Positions 1 through 9,240 of a DNA stretch of 64,000 nucleotides are shown here, in pieces. The stretch's first letter is position 1. Every line of letters begins with the position of its first letter. The translations under genes and the position numbers were made by a program. The notes beneath the pieces are model-generated. The model was not told the DNA's origin. It saw nothing but the letters and a program-made list of their open reading frames with translations, and searched no databases. Source of the stretch: Phycisphaerae bacterium (lineage in GTDB: Bacteria; Planctomycetota; Phycisphaerae; UBA1845; UTPLA1); the NCBI GenBank assembly GCA_019636475.1, contig JAHBXN010000005.1:338062-402061 (forward strand), in the 5' to 3' direction.

Positions 1-1
1 A

Positions 2-823
2 CATGGAAACGGTCCGATGTCAAAATCGATCACCGTGCACACCAACGTGCCGGGTCCGGACGCACAAGTCATCCTCACATTCAAGGGCGAGATCTGGCAG
101 CCGATCCAACCGAGCGCCCCGGCTGTCGCCTTCGGTCGCATCACGCCCGCCGATTTGGCCAATCCGGGCAAGCAGGCCATCACGCTGACGAATCGTACAG
201 GCGGCCCGATCCAGTTTTCCGAGCCGAAAGTCAGTGTAACTGGGTTTTCCGCAGCCATCGCGCCGATCGAAGGTACCGACAACTATGAACTGACCGTCAC
301 GGTCGTTCCGCCGCTGAAACCGGGAAACAACTCGGGCTGGATCGAAATGCAGACCGGTATCGCTGATCCGCCGACGGTACGCATCCCCATCAATGCCTTC
401 GTTACGGCGGCCATCGATGTCATGCCTCCGTCACTCGTTTTGCCGCCGTCGCGGGTGGTCGATCTCTCGCGGCAGTTCTACGTTCGAACCAACGTGAATC
501 GATCATTCAAGATCACGCGTTTATCGAGTTCCAACCCGCAAATCGCCGTGCAATCGACTGAACAAGCGGAGGGCAAGAGCTACCAGATCACGCTCACGAT
601 ACCGGCGCAGTACGCCCCCTCGGATGATGCGGGTGACCTGGTGACGATCGAAACCGACGATCCCGAGGCCCCCTCGCTGAACATTCCGATCACCGTCGCC
701 GCCGCTCGCAAACAGCCGGCGAACGCCGCGATTCACGGAGCTGCCGGTAGCCCCGCAGCGGTCGCTCCGAAGCCGAACCCCGGGGTGCAAACACCGATCG
801 GCCCGGCCAAGACGCCTTCATGA
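2..823 (+). CDS. DUF1573-like extracellular protein, C-terminal part (5' end outside window)
   Basis: The reading frame is open from base 2. An in-frame ATG at 17 has no ribosome binding site, so the gene most likely begins left of the window. The visible 274 residues form repeated Ig-like beta-sandwich segments. One has the pattern FGRITPADLANPGKQAI followed by LTNRTGGPIQF, which resembles the DUF1573 and choice-of-anchor modules common in planctomycete surface proteins. A Pro/Ala-rich tail follows. No catalytic motif is visible. The gene converges with the next one and their stop codons overlap (TCATGA, 818-823). The function is unknown; an extracellular structural or adhesive role is an inference from the fold type. 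Confidence 0.6.
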   Translation, partial: HGNGPMSKSITVHTNVPGPDAQVILTFKGEIWQPIQPSAPAVAFGRITPADLANPGKQAITLTNRTGGPIQFSEPKVSVTGFSAAIAPIEGTDNYELTVTVVPPLKPGNNSGWIEMQTGIADPPTVRIPINAFVTAAIDVMPPSLVLPPSRVVDLSRQFYVRTNVNRSFKITRLSSSNPQIAVQSTEQAEGKSYQITLTIPAQYAPSDDAGDLVTIETDDPEAPSLNIPITVAAARKQPANAAIHGAAGSPAAVAPKPNPGVQTPIGPAKTPS

Positions 824-2467
824 TGGTTTGACGATCACAAGCGTGACGTCATCCGCCGGCTCGCGCGGGCTGCAATGCTGCCGGACGGTCCGCGCGAGAT
901 CACCGGCGATTTCCGACGCCGTGCCGTCGGCGAGGCGCGCGAGTTCCGCGCCGACCCGATCCAATCCGAACTCCACTCCGTTCGCATCGACCGCTTCGGT
1001 CACGCCGTCGCTGCAGAGCAAAAGCGCCCGGACACCCGGCAAATTCCGCAACACCACGTCCTCATCCCATGTTGGCATAATGCCGAGGGGAATGCCCACT
1101 CGCGATGGAAATGCTTCAACCCGTCCGTCGCTCATCAACCAGAGCGGCGCATGATGGCCGGCGTTGACGATCTCGACTTCACGACCGTCCGCAGACCATC
1201 GCACGATGATCATGGTCGCGAAGCAGTCCGGCGGGATGCTGTCGATCAGTGCCGAATTGACGCTGCCGATGATCTCAACGAGATCTTCATGGTGGCGAAC
1301 CGCCAATCGAAACGAGCTTTGAAGTATGGCCGTTACGAACGCGGCGGGAACGCCCTTGCCGGAAACATCCGCAATACTGACAAGCAAACGTCCCTTTGAG
1401 TCCATTCGGACATCGTAAATATCGCCGCTCATTTGATCGGCCGGCTGATTCAGCGCCGCAACCTCACCCCACGCCGGCTGCGGAATCGGCGACGGCATCA
1501 GCATCTTCTGCATCTCCCGACCGACATCGATGCGGCCTTTCAGTCGAGCATAGTCGCGCGCTTTGGCCTGAAGCTCGTCCACGCTGACCGCTCCCGCGGC
1601 CAGATCGACCGCTGCCATCGCGAAGTCAAGATCGGTCGTTTGAAATGGGAATCTCGAGAGGTCGCGGTCCGCGTACATGACGGCTCGGACCCGACCATCA
1701 ACCATCACGGGGACACAAATCACGGAACCCGAACGGTTATCAACGAGGCTTCGGGCGTCGGCATATCGCTGATCCTGAAGCACCTGTTGAATCAACATGC
1801 CCTGCCCGGCCGCGATGGTGTCATGCAACACCGAATGGCTGACGCCCAGTGGCTTATCGATTTCGGCACTGCGCGTTCGTGGTGCAAGGCGATAGATCGC
1901 GCCGGCCTCATCGACTCCCACGAGCACACAGCGATCGGCCGACAAACACCGCTGGAGCGCCGCATGAATGATCTGCCAGAACGAGCCGTTGTCCCGACGG
2001 GCCAGAATCAATCGGGACATCGCGTAGAGGTCTTCAAGCCGCTGCTGAATCACGGAGCCCGAGTCCTGCGATGTTCGCACATACGTCGGAACCACGCCGC
2101 TGTAACTCAGATGAATCGAGCGGTCGGATGCCTCGTTGGTGTCGCCCGTCTGATCATCGAGTACATTGATCGAGAAGGGGCGGACGTCGATCACGTCGCC
2201 GGCCGCCAGGATCGAACTCGACACCTTGCGGCCGTTCACTCGGATGCCGCGCGCCGTGTCATGATCGACAATCCGCCAACCTTGCGGCGTGCGCTCGATC
2301 CACGCGTGCAGTTGGGCGACCTCATCGTCCTCAAGGCGTATATCACAATCGACCGACCGGCCGATCGAAAGTCGCTCGCCGGCCAACCGAACTTTCCCGA
2401 TCTGCCGCAACTCGCGACGGATCATCAGATTGAAATCGGATTTCCCTGAGTCTGTCGGCATTTGCAT
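818..2467 (-). CDS. FHA-GAF-SpoIIE (PP2C-type) serine phosphatase
   Basis: A 549-residue three-domain signalling protein. Residues about 15-105 are an FHA domain (LSIGRSVDCDIRLEDDEVAQLHAW as two adjoining pieces, then NGRKV), which would bind phosphothreonine peptides. Residues about 140-310 form a GAF sensor. Residues about 330-549 are a PPM/SpoIIE phosphatase with its metal-binding aspartates in SGDIYDV, IADVSGKGVP and DGVTEAV. No signal peptide or membrane segment is seen, so it should be cytoplasmic. Two starts are possible: ATG 2467, or ATG 2461, which is better spaced from an AAGAG. The architecture matches the protein at 36723-38345. Partners could be anti-sigma antagonists or Ser/Thr kinase targets; none is encoded next to it. 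Confidence 0.88.
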   Translation of the reverse strand: MQMPTDSGKSDFNLMIRRELRQIGKVRLAGERLSIGRSVDCDIRLEDDEVAQLHAWIERTPQGWRIVDHDTARGIRVNGRKVSSSILAAGDVIDVRPFSINVLDDQTGDTNEASDRSIHLSYSGVVPTYVRTSQDSGSVIQQRLEDLYAMSRLILARRDNGSFWQIIHAALQRCLSADRCVLVGVDEAGAIYRLAPRTRSAEIDKPLGVSHSVLHDTIAAGQGMLIQQVLQDQRYADARSLVDNRSGSVICVPVMVDGRVRAVMYADRDLSRFPFQTTDLDFAMAAVDLAAGAVSVDELQAKARDYARLKGRIDVGREMQKMLMPSPIPQPAWGEVAALNQPADQMSGDIYDVRMDSKGRLLVSIADVSGKGVPAAFVTAILQSSFRLAVRHHEDLVEIIGSVNSALIDSIPPDCFATMIIVRWSADGREVEIVNAGHHAPLWLMSDGRVEAFPSRVGIPLGIMPTWDEDVVLRNLPGVRALLLCSDGVTEAVDANGVEFGLDRVGAELARLADGTASEIAGDLARTVRQHCSPREPADDVTLVIVKPS

Positions 2468-2955
2468 CTCTTGATTCAGCGGCCCGGGGCGGCCCCCATC
2501 ATGTCATGACTGACTCGGCCCCGCACTCTTTGATCATGGAAAAACGCTCAAGCCGCATCATGCGCGGCCGGTAGCCGCGGTCCGGGTTTTCAGACTACAC
2601 CATACGTTATCAGACAATGCGAGAAATGGCTCACCTCGTTTTTTTGCCATTCCAGGATCTGATCGGGGACTCAAGCCCAGGGCTGTCCGCAATGATAATT
2701 CACGCTTGGAAGTCTCGCTCATTTCTTGATGCAGGTCGTGTCCGGCCGTATACTGGATGCAGCTCGCGGGGGAACCGACAGACGCGATTTGTCCCGTCCC
2801 GGCCGAAGTGCAGCACGGTCATGGCTGGTGCCAAACCATGTTCCAATTGGCGCACGGACGGTCGAATCACTGAACCACCGCATGATCAATCGTCGATTCT
2901 CCGGTTCGAAGGGATACCCGACCTCAGGCAAAGATTCAGTCCGCTGTATATTGAA
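2468..2955. other. Intergenic region, divergent
   Basis: This 488-base gap lies between the start of the phosphatase gene and the PEP-CTERM gene. The plus-strand frame of the PEP-CTERM gene stays open back to 2617, but that stretch encodes no signal peptide or recognisable domain. A GC-rich inverted segment (cggcccggggcggcc) occurs near 2480. Nothing else can be named; the promoters of both flanking genes must lie here. Confidence 0.5.
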
Positions 2956-3807
2956 ATGAAGCGACGTCACCTCTTCAAAACTATTTTGCCCTTGCTGGTT
3001 GCTCTCGCGACCGTCGGATCCAACGTGAGAGCGGCCGAGCTTCTCGGGATCGATTTCGACGGTGTGCTTTATGACATCAACCTGACGACGGGTGCTGCGA
3101 CGAATCCTCGCCCGACGGGGGTGCCCACCCTGTCAGGACTGGCCTGGTCGCCGACGGCCGGACTGTATGCACACGACGCCGCGACCAACTCGCTCTTTCG
3201 CCTCAATCGCCTGACGGGGGAGGCGACGCGAATCGGCTCGCTCGGACTCGACGCCACCGAGGGCGATCTGGCCTTTCATCCACTGACGGGCGTGCTCTAT
3301 GGTTCGCAGACCGCGGGTTCGGATCGACTGTACACGATCGACATTCAATCGGGGCAGGCGACCGTCATCGGATCCGTTCTATCCGGGGGCGATCTCTCCG
3401 CCATGGCGTTCAATCGCAACGGCGAATTGTTCGGCATCGACACTTCAAACCACCGAATTCTGAAAATCGACCCTTTGACCGCACAGATCATCGGGCAGCC
3501 GCAGGTCATTCAGGGAAACACGCTCGGCGCCACGGCGGGCATGGCATTTGATCCAGACGCCGCGAACGACCTCAATGCGTGGGTTGTCGGCCGATCGTCG
3601 AGCTATCCCGGCGGGGATCCGAACAATCCGTTGAATCCGCTCTATGCGCTCACACTCGAAAACGGCTTCCTCCGCCCCGGGTCCCGCAATACCGGCCTTG
3701 CGGACGGACTCTCGGGCCTGACATTCGTGCCTGAACCGTCGAGCCTGGCGTTGCTGGCCGTGGGCTTCCTGCTCATCCAGCGGCCGCGACGCACGTCTGT
3801 TCGCTGA
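2956..3807 (+). CDS. PEP-CTERM-anchored secreted protein with beta-propeller-like repeats
   Basis: The chosen ATG at 2956 begins a clear Sec signal peptide (MKRRHLFK, hydrophobic core, cleavage near VRAAE); upstream extensions do not. The mature part has repeats of about 45 residues built on LYDINLTTG, LFRLNRLTGEA, LYTIDIQSGQA and ILKIDPLTAQ, a propeller-like pattern. The C terminus has a PEP-CTERM sorting tag: VPEPSSLALL, a short hydrophobic helix and a basic RPRR end. In this family the tag is recognised by an exosortase (EpsH/XrtA type) and the proteins are linked to exopolysaccharide production. No exosortase gene lies in the window. The sugar or protein partner is unknown. Confidence 0.85.
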   Translation: MKRRHLFKTILPLLVALATVGSNVRAAELLGIDFDGVLYDINLTTGAATNPRPTGVPTLSGLAWSPTAGLYAHDAATNSLFRLNRLTGEATRIGSLGLDATEGDLAFHPLTGVLYGSQTAGSDRLYTIDIQSGQATVIGSVLSGGDLSAMAFNRNGELFGIDTSNHRILKIDPLTAQIIGQPQVIQGNTLGATAGMAFDPDAANDLNAWVVGRSSSYPGGDPNNPLNPLYALTLENGFLRPGSRNTGLADGLSGLTFVPEPSSLALLAVGFLLIQRPRRTSVR

Positions 3808-3937
3808 GCCAACTGAAATTTGCGCTGAATCCGCGGTCACTTCTGTTGTATCGACTTTATAATGCTGCATGCCGGCGCCGGCTCGGTTTCGCCCCCGCCG
3901 ACATCGTGGGGACTCATTCCGTGGGGATGCGATTCAC

Positions 3938-4402
3938 ATGTTTGTTCCGGTTACGCAGTTTTCCGTATTTCTGACCAACAAGCCCGGCATTCTCTCCAAG
4001 GTCTGCGACGCCCTTGCCACTGCGAAGATAAACCTGATCGCCGTCACCTTGATGGACTCCGTCGAGCACGGGGTATTCCGAATTGTGACGGGCCAGGCCC
4101 AACGCACCCGGGATGTCCTCAAGGCACTGAATGTTCCACTGACCGAAACTGACGTGCTGCTTGCTCAGCTTTCCAATCGCCCCGGAGCGCTCGCGGACAT
4201 CTGCGGCAAACTCAATTCGGAGCACATTTCGATCAAGTACGCCTACGTGACTGCCGGCGCGGCCGGGGGACGCACGACAGCCATCTTCAAGGTGGACAAC
4301 TCCAAGAAGGCGCTTGGATTGAAGCTGGGTGACGACAAGAAAGGGAAGCGAAAAGACACGTTCGGCCAGGTTCGGTCAAACCGTGCGATCACGGCACGAT
4401 AG
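3938..4402 (+). CDS. Tandem ACT-domain protein
   Basis: A 154-residue protein with two ACT domains (about residues 5-68 and 71-125), each starting with a phrase such as FLTNKPGILSKVCDAL or QLSNRPGALADICGKL. ACT domains bind amino acids or similar small ligands and regulate metabolic enzymes. No catalytic domain is attached, so this is a stand-alone regulatory ACT pair. A basic tail follows. ATG 3938 is preferred to an upstream in-frame ATG at 3869, because the ACT fold starts right after it and the extra 23 residues are Arg/Pro-rich. The ligand is unknown. Confidence 0.8.
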   Translation: MFVPVTQFSVFLTNKPGILSKVCDALATAKINLIAVTLMDSVEHGVFRIVTGQAQRTRDVLKALNVPLTETDVLLAQLSNRPGALADICGKLNSEHISIKYAYVTAGAAGGRTTAIFKVDNSKKALGLKLGDDKKGKRKDTFGQVRSNRAITAR

Positions 4403-4443
4403 CGCATCGTACCCTGGAAGCGAGCGGACTTCGCGGAGCGCGC

Positions 4444-5379
4444 TCACTTTGTCGGCAGAGAATCAAGAAACGGGGCGGCGTCGTTCTCGGGCATCTGACT
4501 GACCACATAGCCAACCGCCGAGTTAAGGGTTGCCCGGTCGAACGGCGACGCCCATTCAAGAAGTGCATTGAGAACCGATGCGCCGGTTGTCTGGTATCTG
4601 CGCTCATAATCCCTGAGCAAGGTCCCGCGGATGACGTAAAGTTCTCGGCAGAGCAACAGGCGCTTCACTTCACCATGATCAATCAGAACCACCGAAGGAG
4701 AAGACACGGCACGTCGAACAACATCGTCAAGCTGAATGTCCAGCATGTCTGCCGTGAACGGTCGCCGATTCAGCCGAGGACCGTCCGATCGCCCGCTGAA
4801 TAGTGCCAAGCCTACGCGCCAATCCGCGCCGGCCAGACGGATGGCTTTATCTCGGAGCGTCAGTACGGTTTCGCTTCGCCCGTCGATCGCATACCGGCCG
4901 CGGCCGACACGCATTGCAGTCGTGCTGGAAGCCGCGAGTTGTGATCTGAATTCAGCCAGTACAAGCAGATTGTGCGCATTAATCAGATAGGCAAGGCGGC
5001 TTGGCGCGTCCTGAAATGCCGCGGCATCGCGCGTCGGTCCGTGTTCGGCAAGTTGATTCAACATGCGTTCGATCAGGTCGCCGGAGGTCCACAGCGCCGC
5101 GGCGTCGAGTTTGTCGCCTTGTACGGTTCGAAAGAGCAACAGGCCGTAGTGGCTCCAGTCAATCGGACTGAAGCGCGAGATCTGTGGATCGTCAGCGTCG
5201 TGGGTGGTTGCTGTGGCTGATGGACGATCTTCGCGGACCACTCCCGCGCTCGATTCACCGGACGGCACCGGCGACCTGCACGCCGCCGAGAGGCTGATGA
5301 CGAACAGCAGGCCGAACCCTCGACAGTCGCGCGCCGTTGGGCGGCAAGCCGGCACCAAGCTGATTCGGATCGGCAGCAT
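4444..5379 (-). CDS. DUF547-family lipoprotein
   Basis: A 311-residue protein with an N-terminal hydrophobic segment and lipobox LSAAC, so probably a lipoprotein. The central motif SRLAYLINAHNLLVLAEF matches the DUF547 signature (FWINxYNA-type), and the spacing of the following helices fits the family. The biochemical role of DUF547 is not established. ATG 5379 is used; a TTG at 5391 is also in frame. The gene follows the thiolase gene by about two dozen bases on the same strand, so co-transcription is likely, although no functional link is obvious. Confidence 0.72.
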   Translation of the reverse strand: MLPIRISLVPACRPTARDCRGFGLLFVISLSAACRSPVPSGESSAGVVREDRPSATATTHDADDPQISRFSPIDWSHYGLLLFRTVQGDKLDAAALWTSGDLIERMLNQLAEHGPTRDAAAFQDAPSRLAYLINAHNLLVLAEFRSQLAASSTTAMRVGRGRYAIDGRSETVLTLRDKAIRLAGADWRVGLALFSGRSDGPRLNRRPFTADMLDIQLDDVVRRAVSSPSVVLIDHGEVKRLLLCRELYVIRGTLLRDYERRYQTTGASVLNALLEWASPFDRATLNSAVGYVVSQMPENDAAPFLDSLPTK

Positions 5380-5403
5380 CGGGTCAATCAATCCAAGAGG
5401 CCG

Positions 5404-6600
5404 TTAAGCCCGTTCAAACAGCACGGCGAGCCCCTGACCGACACCAACGCAGAGGGCGGCCAGACCGCGCTTCGCCCCGCGGCGGTTCATCTCCCGAATT
5501 AGCGTTGTCGCGAGTCTCGCGCCGCTGCATCCGAGAGGATGCCCCAGCGCGATGGCACCGCCATTGACGTTTAATTTTGCCGGATCGATGTCCAGCTCGC
5601 GGACGCAAGCGAGCACCTGGGCCGAGAACGCTTCGTTGATTTCGATCAGGTCCAGATCGCGGAGCTTCCAGCCGGCTCGATTCAATGCTTTGTTCGTTGC
5701 CGGAACCGGCCCAAGCCCCATGAACGATGGATCAACCCCGGCCGAGGCGCTCGGCCGAACGAATGCCATCGGACGAAGGCCGAAACGCTCGGCGGTCTTC
5801 GCCTCCATCAGCAGAAGCGCAGCCGCTCCGTCATTCAGACCGGAGCTGTTTCCTGCGGTGACCGTGCCGCCTTCCCTGAATGCCGGCTTGAGCCGGGCGA
5901 GCGCCTCCAAGGTCGTATCGAATCGTGGATGTTCGTCGGCGGCGATGACGGTCGTATGTTTTCCGTTCACGATCTCGACCGGCACGATCTCTTCGGCCAG
6001 CCGCCCCGCCTCGACCGCGGCCTTGCAGCGCATCTGGCTTTCGAATGCGAACTGATCCTGCGATTCACGCGAGAGCTTGTACTTCTCCGCGACATTTTCC
6101 GCCGTTTCCCCCATGCTGTAGGGTGGGTGAAGCCGCGCCAGCTTCGGGTTGGTCATTCGCCATCCAAGCGTGGAGTCGTACATGGTTTGATTGCCGCGCA
6201 CCCACGGCTCGTCCGGCTTGGGCAACACGAGCGGCGCCCGGCTCATCGACTCGCATCCGCCGGCGATGAACACATCGCCGTGACCGGCCTCGATCAGTCT
6301 GGCTGCCAGCGCGACCGCCTCCAGCCCGCTGGCACAGAGCCGATTGACCGTCGTGCCCGGAACGGAGTCCGGCAGCCCGGCAAGTAGCAATGCCATGCGT
6401 GCGGCATTCCGGTTGTCCTCGCCGGCCTGATTGGCCGCCCCCCAATAGACGTCATCGATCGACGCTGGATCGATGCCCGACCGTGACACGACCGTTCGTA
6501 TGATGTGCGCGCCCAGATCGTCCGGTCGAACCGGCACGAGCCCGCCGCGATACCGGCCGATCGGCGTTCGCAGACACTCCACCACGACTGCTTCACGCAT
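5404..6600 (-). CDS. Acetyl-CoA C-acyltransferase (thiolase)
   Basis: A 398-residue thiolase. It carries the nucleophilic Cys89 in [12 protein letters not shown], His354 in [12 protein letters not shown] and the second active-site Cys384 in ALCVGVGQG, so the catalytic set is complete. Length and motif spacing are those of degradative thiolases (FadA/PcaF/AtoB group), which cleave or form 3-ketoacyl-CoA; the exact chain length cannot be read from sequence. ATG 6600 is preceded by AAGGAG about 10 bases upstream, which decides against the longer frame. The next gene downstream is the DUF547 lipoprotein. Confidence 0.93.
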   Translation of the reverse strand: MREAVVVECLRTPIGRYRGGLVPVRPDDLGAHIIRTVVSRSGIDPASIDDVYWGAANQAGEDNRNAARMALLLAGLPDSVPGTTVNRLCASGLEAVALAARLIEAGHGDVFIAGGCESMSRAPLVLPKPDEPWVRGNQTMYDSTLGWRMTNPKLARLHPPYSMGETAENVAEKYKLSRESQDQFAFESQMRCKAAVEAGRLAEEIVPVEIVNGKHTTVIAADEHPRFDTTLEALARLKPAFREGGTVTAGNSSGLNDGAAALLLMEAKTAERFGLRPMAFVRPSASAGVDPSFMGLGPVPATNKALNRAGWKLRDLDLIEINEAFSAQVLACVRELDIDPAKLNVNGGAIALGHPLGCSGARLATTLIREMNRRGAKRGLAALCVGVGQGLAVLFERA

Positions 6601-6750
6601 GGGCGCATTGCTCCTTCCAGTTCGGATGCTGATCAGTTTCGCACCGCTTCGGACGATGCAGAGAGACTGCCCAACCCTCGCATCCACGATTCTACGCGAC
6701 GAGACCGAACTCGCAACGCGTTTCGACGAAGGATCGCCGCGGCATGAGCA

Positions 6751-7803
6751 TCAATCCGGCGCACCGTCGCGATCAGACTCTATTTCTCCGATTTCCTGAC
6801 GAATGTGAGCCAGCGCGCTTCGAATATCGGCGACGAAGCGATCGAGTTGGGCCTCGACGCGCGGCGGAGGATGAGTCCATTCACCGAGGATGTCAACCAA
6901 TTCCAGAATGACGCCGGCCAGCCAATCTCGATCGTGCGTGCGGTACGCCCGCAAGGTCTCCCGGTACGCCTGCTCCGCTTCCCGATACTCCGGACTGCCA
7001 TGATCAGTTGTGCGCGCGATATGGTGAAACCGGTGGACCGAAGCGGCCAGTTCCTTGATTTCCGTCGCGAGCGACTTTTCACGGGCGATGAGCGTCTCGA
7101 TCACGACATGATGGTCGTGTGCGGAGCCTGCTTTCGACATGGCCTCGCGGATGTCGTTGAGTCGATCTTCAGGCAACAACTGGGGTTGAGCGGTATGTAT
7201 GCTCGATAGACGCCGAAGGCAACTGCTCGATCTGTCATGATCGCCCGCCCGGGCCGATGCGATGGCTTGTTCGGCCAGTTCGTCCAGCTGTGATTGGTAG
7301 CGCGCCCGACGATCGGCAATTCCGTTCAATATCGCCTGGCAGTGTTCCAACGAGTCGTTCGAAACCGACTGAGGATACTGTTCGCGAAGCTCTCGTAATC
7401 GGTCGAAGATGGCCCGAGATTCCGCTTCGTAAAGGCGGGCGGCGTATTCATCAAATTGCCGAACCAACCGCGTCACGGCGTTGCGAACGTCTTCGGAACG
7501 GTCAGCGTGGGACGCCTCGATGTGTTCGGTTTGAATCGCGCTGGCCGGCACATGCGCGACGCTCGCGGCGCCCTTCTTTGGCTTGTTCTGTGCGAGTTCA
7601 TTTGCACGCTGAACGCCGAAGGCTCGAATCATGCCTGCCAGAATCGGATCGCTTTGAACCTCGGAATCCGCCAGCGCACGGCGAAGTTCATTCTGTAGCG
7701 TCCTGGCATCGATTCCGCCTCGCGTGATCTGGGCATGCCAGTGCGCGTAGGCCATCTCACGCCGTCTGACATCGTGAGTTGGTTCGTGTTCGGGCCTGGC
7801 CAT
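6751..7803 (-). CDS. Hypothetical charged, helical protein
   Basis: A 350-residue protein, strongly helical and charged, with heptad-like stretches at about residues 105-150 and 230-340 (for example EQAYRETLRAYRTHDRDWLA). It has no signal peptide or membrane segment. A low-complexity linker (NKPKKGAASVAHVPAS) separates an N-terminal segment of about 70 residues from the rest. I do not recognise the family. The amino-acid composition, with no stop for over 1 kb and conserved-looking helices, supports a real gene. A coiled-coil scaffolding role is possible but only inferred. Confidence 0.65.
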   Translation of the reverse strand: MARPEHEPTHDVRRREMAYAHWHAQITRGGIDARTLQNELRRALADSEVQSDPILAGMIRAFGVQRANELAQNKPKKGAASVAHVPASAIQTEHIEASHADRSEDVRNAVTRLVRQFDEYAARLYEAESRAIFDRLRELREQYPQSVSNDSLEHCQAILNGIADRRARYQSQLDELAEQAIASARAGDHDRSSSCLRRLSSIHTAQPQLLPEDRLNDIREAMSKAGSAHDHHVVIETLIAREKSLATEIKELAASVHRFHHIARTTDHGSPEYREAEQAYRETLRAYRTHDRDWLAGVILELVDILGEWTHPPPRVEAQLDRFVADIRSALAHIRQEIGEIESDRDGAPD

Positions 7804-7922
7804 GGCGCACACTCCGGCACGAGCGGAAAACCGCTGCCAGCGGAAAGTCTACGCCACTATAACAGGAACTTCCACCAGGTCGCCTCGAACCAGGAGCCGG
7901 AACCAGCGCGAGTCACTGCGCG

Positions 7923-8480
7923 CTACCGGTATCGATCCGTCGCGCCGTCTGCCGCCAGGCGTGAGGCAATGTCCGCGAGTCGCTCAAGGCTGCGGTCTGA
8001 TAACGATGTCGCCAGCGTCAGAATCTCGCAGAGCGTCACCGCCCGATTATCGTAGAGATGATCCGCCCGAATCGCGGCATCGCTGAGAATCTTGCGGGTC
8101 ATGACCTTCGAAAAGCGCCTGATTGTTTTCTCGATTTCCATACCTGCCACCGGCCCCATCGCAATCCCTCCTCCGGCCTGCGTGAACTGAGTGATTCCTC
8201 CAAACAGATCGTCACCGCCACAGGCCCTCACCGCTAATATCTGATTTAAGGCGTCGAGAATCTCTAAGGAAAAGTCGCGATTTGAGCACCTTGGAATCGG
8301 CGGTTCAGATAAAAGGCGCTCAGTTTCCCCTACCTCGCGTGCGAGGTGCCAACCAGTCGGCATGTCTGCCCCGGCCATGCCTGCGAGCAGATCGTGATCG
8401 CCGGCCGGCCGCTGTCGGCAGATGGGGCAAATCACGCGGTCGAACACCCGAAAACAACGCCGTTTCCATCGGCGGGGCAT
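7923..8480 (-). CDS. Hypothetical protein with N-terminal CxxC motif
   Basis: A 185-residue frame that fills an otherwise empty stretch. The N terminus is basic and has CPICRQRPAGDHDLL, a possible half zinc-binding motif. The C-terminal half (about residues 105-180) looks like a normal helical domain (IEKTIRRFSKVMTRKIL, TLATSLSDRSLERLADIA). The start is 17 bases from the divergently oriented response regulator gene. I do not recognise it. The first 60 residues may be non-coding if a later start is used. Confidence 0.4.
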   Translation of the reverse strand: MPRRWKRRCFRVFDRVICPICRQRPAGDHDLLAGMAGADMPTGWHLAREVGETERLLSEPPIPRCSNRDFSLEILDALNQILAVRACGGDDLFGGITQFTQAGGGIAMGPVAGMEIEKTIRRFSKVMTRKILSDAAIRADHLYDNRAVTLCEILTLATSLSDRSLERLADIASRLAADGATDRYR

Positions 8481-8497
8481 CGTGCGATAATACCGGC

Positions 8498-9232
8498 ATG
8501 AGCGCCACCATCATTGTCGTCGTCGAGGACGAGTCCGCCATTCGCGAGGGCGTCGGTACGGCCCTCAAGCTGGCAGGCTACGAGACCATTTTGGCGTCTG
8601 ACGGGCAGATGGGCCTGGAAGCCGCGAGGCGTCCCGGCGTTTCACTCGTCTTGCTCGATCTCATGCTGCCGAAGTTGGACGGTATCAAGGTGCTGACCGA
8701 TCTACGACGCACCCATCCCACGCTGCCCGTGATCATCCTGACGGCACGCGGCGAGGAGGACGAACGCGTCAATGGGTTGCGAGCCGGCGCGGACGACTAT
8801 GTCGTCAAGCCATTCGGAACGCGCGAGTTGATGGCCCGGGTCGAAGCCGTGCTCCGCCGAAGCCCCGAGAGACCGGAACCCGTCATGAAAATCACGATCG
8901 GGCATGCCCGAGTCGATCTCGAGCGGCGCGAGATTTCCTCGCCAAATGGCTTGCCGCTCGTGCTGTCCGAAACCGAGTGCTCGATCCTTTCGCACCTCGC
9001 CGCAAATCACGGCCGAGTCATCTCCCGCGACGAGCTGCTGACGCGGCTCTGGGGCTTGAGCGGCACCGGCATCGAAACCCGCACAGTCGACATGCACGTT
9101 GCCCGGCTCCGCGCCAAGCTCGCCACGGCAAACGGAGGCTCGCAGGAGGAGTTCATCGCAACCGTGCGCGGCAAGGGATATATGCTCGGCGCTTCGGTCA
9201 AGCTCCCGGATGATGCCGCAGGATCGAGCTAA
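8498..9232 (+). CDS. OmpR/PhoB-family response regulator
   Basis: A 244-residue two-component regulator. The receiver domain (residues 3-118) has the acidic pair (VVEDE), phospho-acceptor Asp54 in LLDLMLPKLDG and the switch lysine in VVKPFG. Residues about 130-230 are a winged-helix DNA-binding domain (RDELLTRLWG, TVDMHVARLRAKL, RGKGYML). ATG 8498 is chosen because the receiver fold begins immediately. The sensor kinase gene starts 8 bases after the stop codon, so the two form an operon and cognate pair. The signal and regulon are unknown. Confidence 0.94.
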   Translation: MSATIIVVVEDESAIREGVGTALKLAGYETILASDGQMGLEAARRPGVSLVLLDLMLPKLDGIKVLTDLRRTHPTLPVIILTARGEEDERVNGLRAGADDYVVKPFGTRELMARVEAVLRRSPERPEPVMKITIGHARVDLERREISSPNGLPLVLSETECSILSHLAANHGRVISRDELLTRLWGLSGTGIETRTVDMHVARLRAKLATANGGSQEEFIATVRGKGYMLGASVKLPDDAAGSS

Positions 9233-9240
9233 AATAAGCC

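Noticed and set aside
2617..2955. N-terminal extension of the PEP-CTERM protein
   Set aside because: The extension has no signal peptide, whereas ATG 2956 starts one.
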